Positions 63,290 to 64,000 of a stretch of 64,000 nt of DNA are shown here, one piece after another. Origin of the DNA: BOG-908 sp964242595 (GTDB lineage: Bacteria > Pseudomonadota > Alphaproteobacteria > Acetobacterales > Acetobacteraceae); NCBI GenBank assembly GCA_964242595.1, contig CAXTBC010000011.1:1-64000 (forward strand), read 5' to 3'. The translations under genes were made by a program, and so were the position numbers. Position 1 is the stretch's first letter. The number at the start of each line of letters is the position of its first letter. The notes under the pieces are model-generated. The model searched no databases, was not told the origin of the DNA, and was given only the letters and a program-made list of their open reading frames with translations.

Positions 63290-63975
63290 GAGTGGGCCTG
63301 CGGCAGGCGCTGCTGGGCATGCTGGGCCTGCTGGCGGTGGTGCTGGCGCTGGAGTGGGCGTGGCCGGCCGGACAGGTTGGGACCCCTGCTCAGCTGCGCC
63401 GGGAGGCGGCGCTGGCGACCTCGCCGGTGCCGGCGCCGCGCGAGACCTCCGTCTGGGCGAGCGCGGCACTGGCGCGGCCGCTGTTCAGCATCAGCCGACG
63501 GCCGCCCAGGGCGGAGCCTGGCGGGCACGGTACGGCCGCCCCCGGGCAGGCGAGGCTGGCCGGGATCATGATCACCGGGTTCGGGCGGCGGGCGATCTTC
63601 GCACCGGAGGGCGGCGGCAAGCAGATGGTGCTGGCCGAAGGAGCCGCGGTGAACGACAGCACGATCCGGGCCATCCAGCCGGGCAGCGTGGTGCTGGCCA
63701 GCGGCGCGGTGCTACGGCCGGCCTACGACCGCAACCGGGTGTTGAGCCCCTCTCCCTTGCTCGGCGGGTTCGTGCCCTCGTTCCCAAGCCCGGCATTCCC
63801 CAACCCCGGCTTCGCCACCCCCGCTGTCCCTGGCCCGACTTTCGCGCCCGGCGTTCCCAACCCGCTGTTCGGGACGCCGGCCATGCCGCCGGCGTCGGGC
63901 GAGCAGGGCCAGCCTACCCCACCGGTGCCGCCGCAGCTGCTGCGCGGCAACCTGCTACCGCAACGGAGAGAGTGA
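63286..63975 (+). CDS. Type II secretion GspC/GspN-like inner-membrane protein
   Basis: Protein of 229 residues with an N-terminal helix (ALLGMLGLLAVVLALEWAW), an ARPLFSISRRPP motif, then a short beta domain (ARLAGIMITGFGRRAIFAPE and MVLAEGAAVNDSTIRAIQPG) of the GspC homology-region type. It ends in a 60-residue Pro/Phe/Asn-rich tail with repeats of the form FPxP (FVPSFPSPAFPNPGFATPAV). GTG overlaps gspM-like stop. The start of the next gene overlaps its stop (TGATG). Confidence 0.7.
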   Translation: MRVGLRQALLGMLGLLAVVLALEWAWPAGQVGTPAQLRREAALATSPVPAPRETSVWASAALARPLFSISRRPPRAEPGGHGTAAPGQARLAGIMITGFGRRAIFAPEGGGKQMVLAEGAAVNDSTIRAIQPGSVVLASGAVLRPAYDRNRVLSPSPLLGGFVPSFPSPAFPNPGFATPAVPGPTFAPGVPNPLFGTPAMPPASGEQGQPTPPVPPQLLRGNLLPQRRE

Positions 63976-64000
63976 TGATGCGAGCCCAGCCGACGCGTCG
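63975..64000 (+). CDS. Start of a further gene, cut by the window end (possibly gspD)
   Basis: ATG at 63975 overlaps the previous stop by one base (TGATG); a second ATG follows at 63978. Only eight codons are visible (MMRAQPTR), so the identity is inferred only from context: in comparable clusters gspD, the outer-membrane secretin, often follows gspL-M-N. Confidence 0.35.

Overview
The window looks like a chromosomal segment of a GC-rich alphaproteobacterium, most likely Rhodospirillales and probably Acetobacteraceae. This is inferred from gene order and protein style; no 16S gene is present. Supporting markers are tRNA-Leu-tig-clpP-clpX-lon-tRNA-Val-tRNA-Asp running into a complete nuoA-N operon, then birA-coaX-rnj-DUF1467-proS-lolC-lolD, a short ProS without an editing insertion, and a single LolC-type permease.

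Region 1 (about 1-13.3 kb) is accessory. It holds a lower-GC RND pump plus its adaptor (896-5382), a secreted sedolisin-type (S53) peptidase, a frameshifted MmgE/PrpD pseudogene, a large secreted protein that may be a glycoside hydrolase, and a decayed IS481 transposase next to tRNA-Ser(GGA). Long stretches here carry no recognisable gene.

Region 2 (13.3-26 kb) is mostly translation and housekeeping on the minus strand: rpmI-rplT-pheS-pheT, then a compact histidine-phosphotransfer/receiver protein, then lepA. On the plus strand are two tandem zinc-ribbon/TonB-C-like membrane proteins, dapF, a 35-codon remnant that looks like the N-terminus of mtaB, ftsY, and a methyltransferase.

Region 3 (26.4-55.9 kb) is a nearly continuous plus-strand core: proteostasis (tig, clpP, clpX, lon), two tRNAs, all 14 subunits of NADH:quinone oxidoreductase, then biotin ligase, type III pantothenate kinase, RNase J, a DUF1467 protein, a rho-independent terminator, prolyl-tRNA synthetase and the lipoprotein-releasing ABC transporter.

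Region 4 (55.9-64 kb) has a decayed IS5/IS427-type transposase, a second RND pump/adaptor pair on the minus strand that is paralogous to the first, and the start of a type II secretion cluster (gspL-, gspM- and gspN-like, running off the window end).

The most striking unexplained signal is a family of intergenic nested palindromes found eight times between about 19.9 and 62.7 kb. Full copies are about 130-170 bp. Each arm carries a T-run/A-run hairpin next to a CAAAAACTTTTG-type core, and the two arms are inverted relative to each other. Most copies lie inside operons, just upstream of a start codon, including between nuoL and nuoM. One supplies the last codons and stop of proS. A second, GC-rich nested palindrome family occurs at 15472-15700, 30533-30662 and 38631-38705. 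I see neither family in the accessory first 13 kb.
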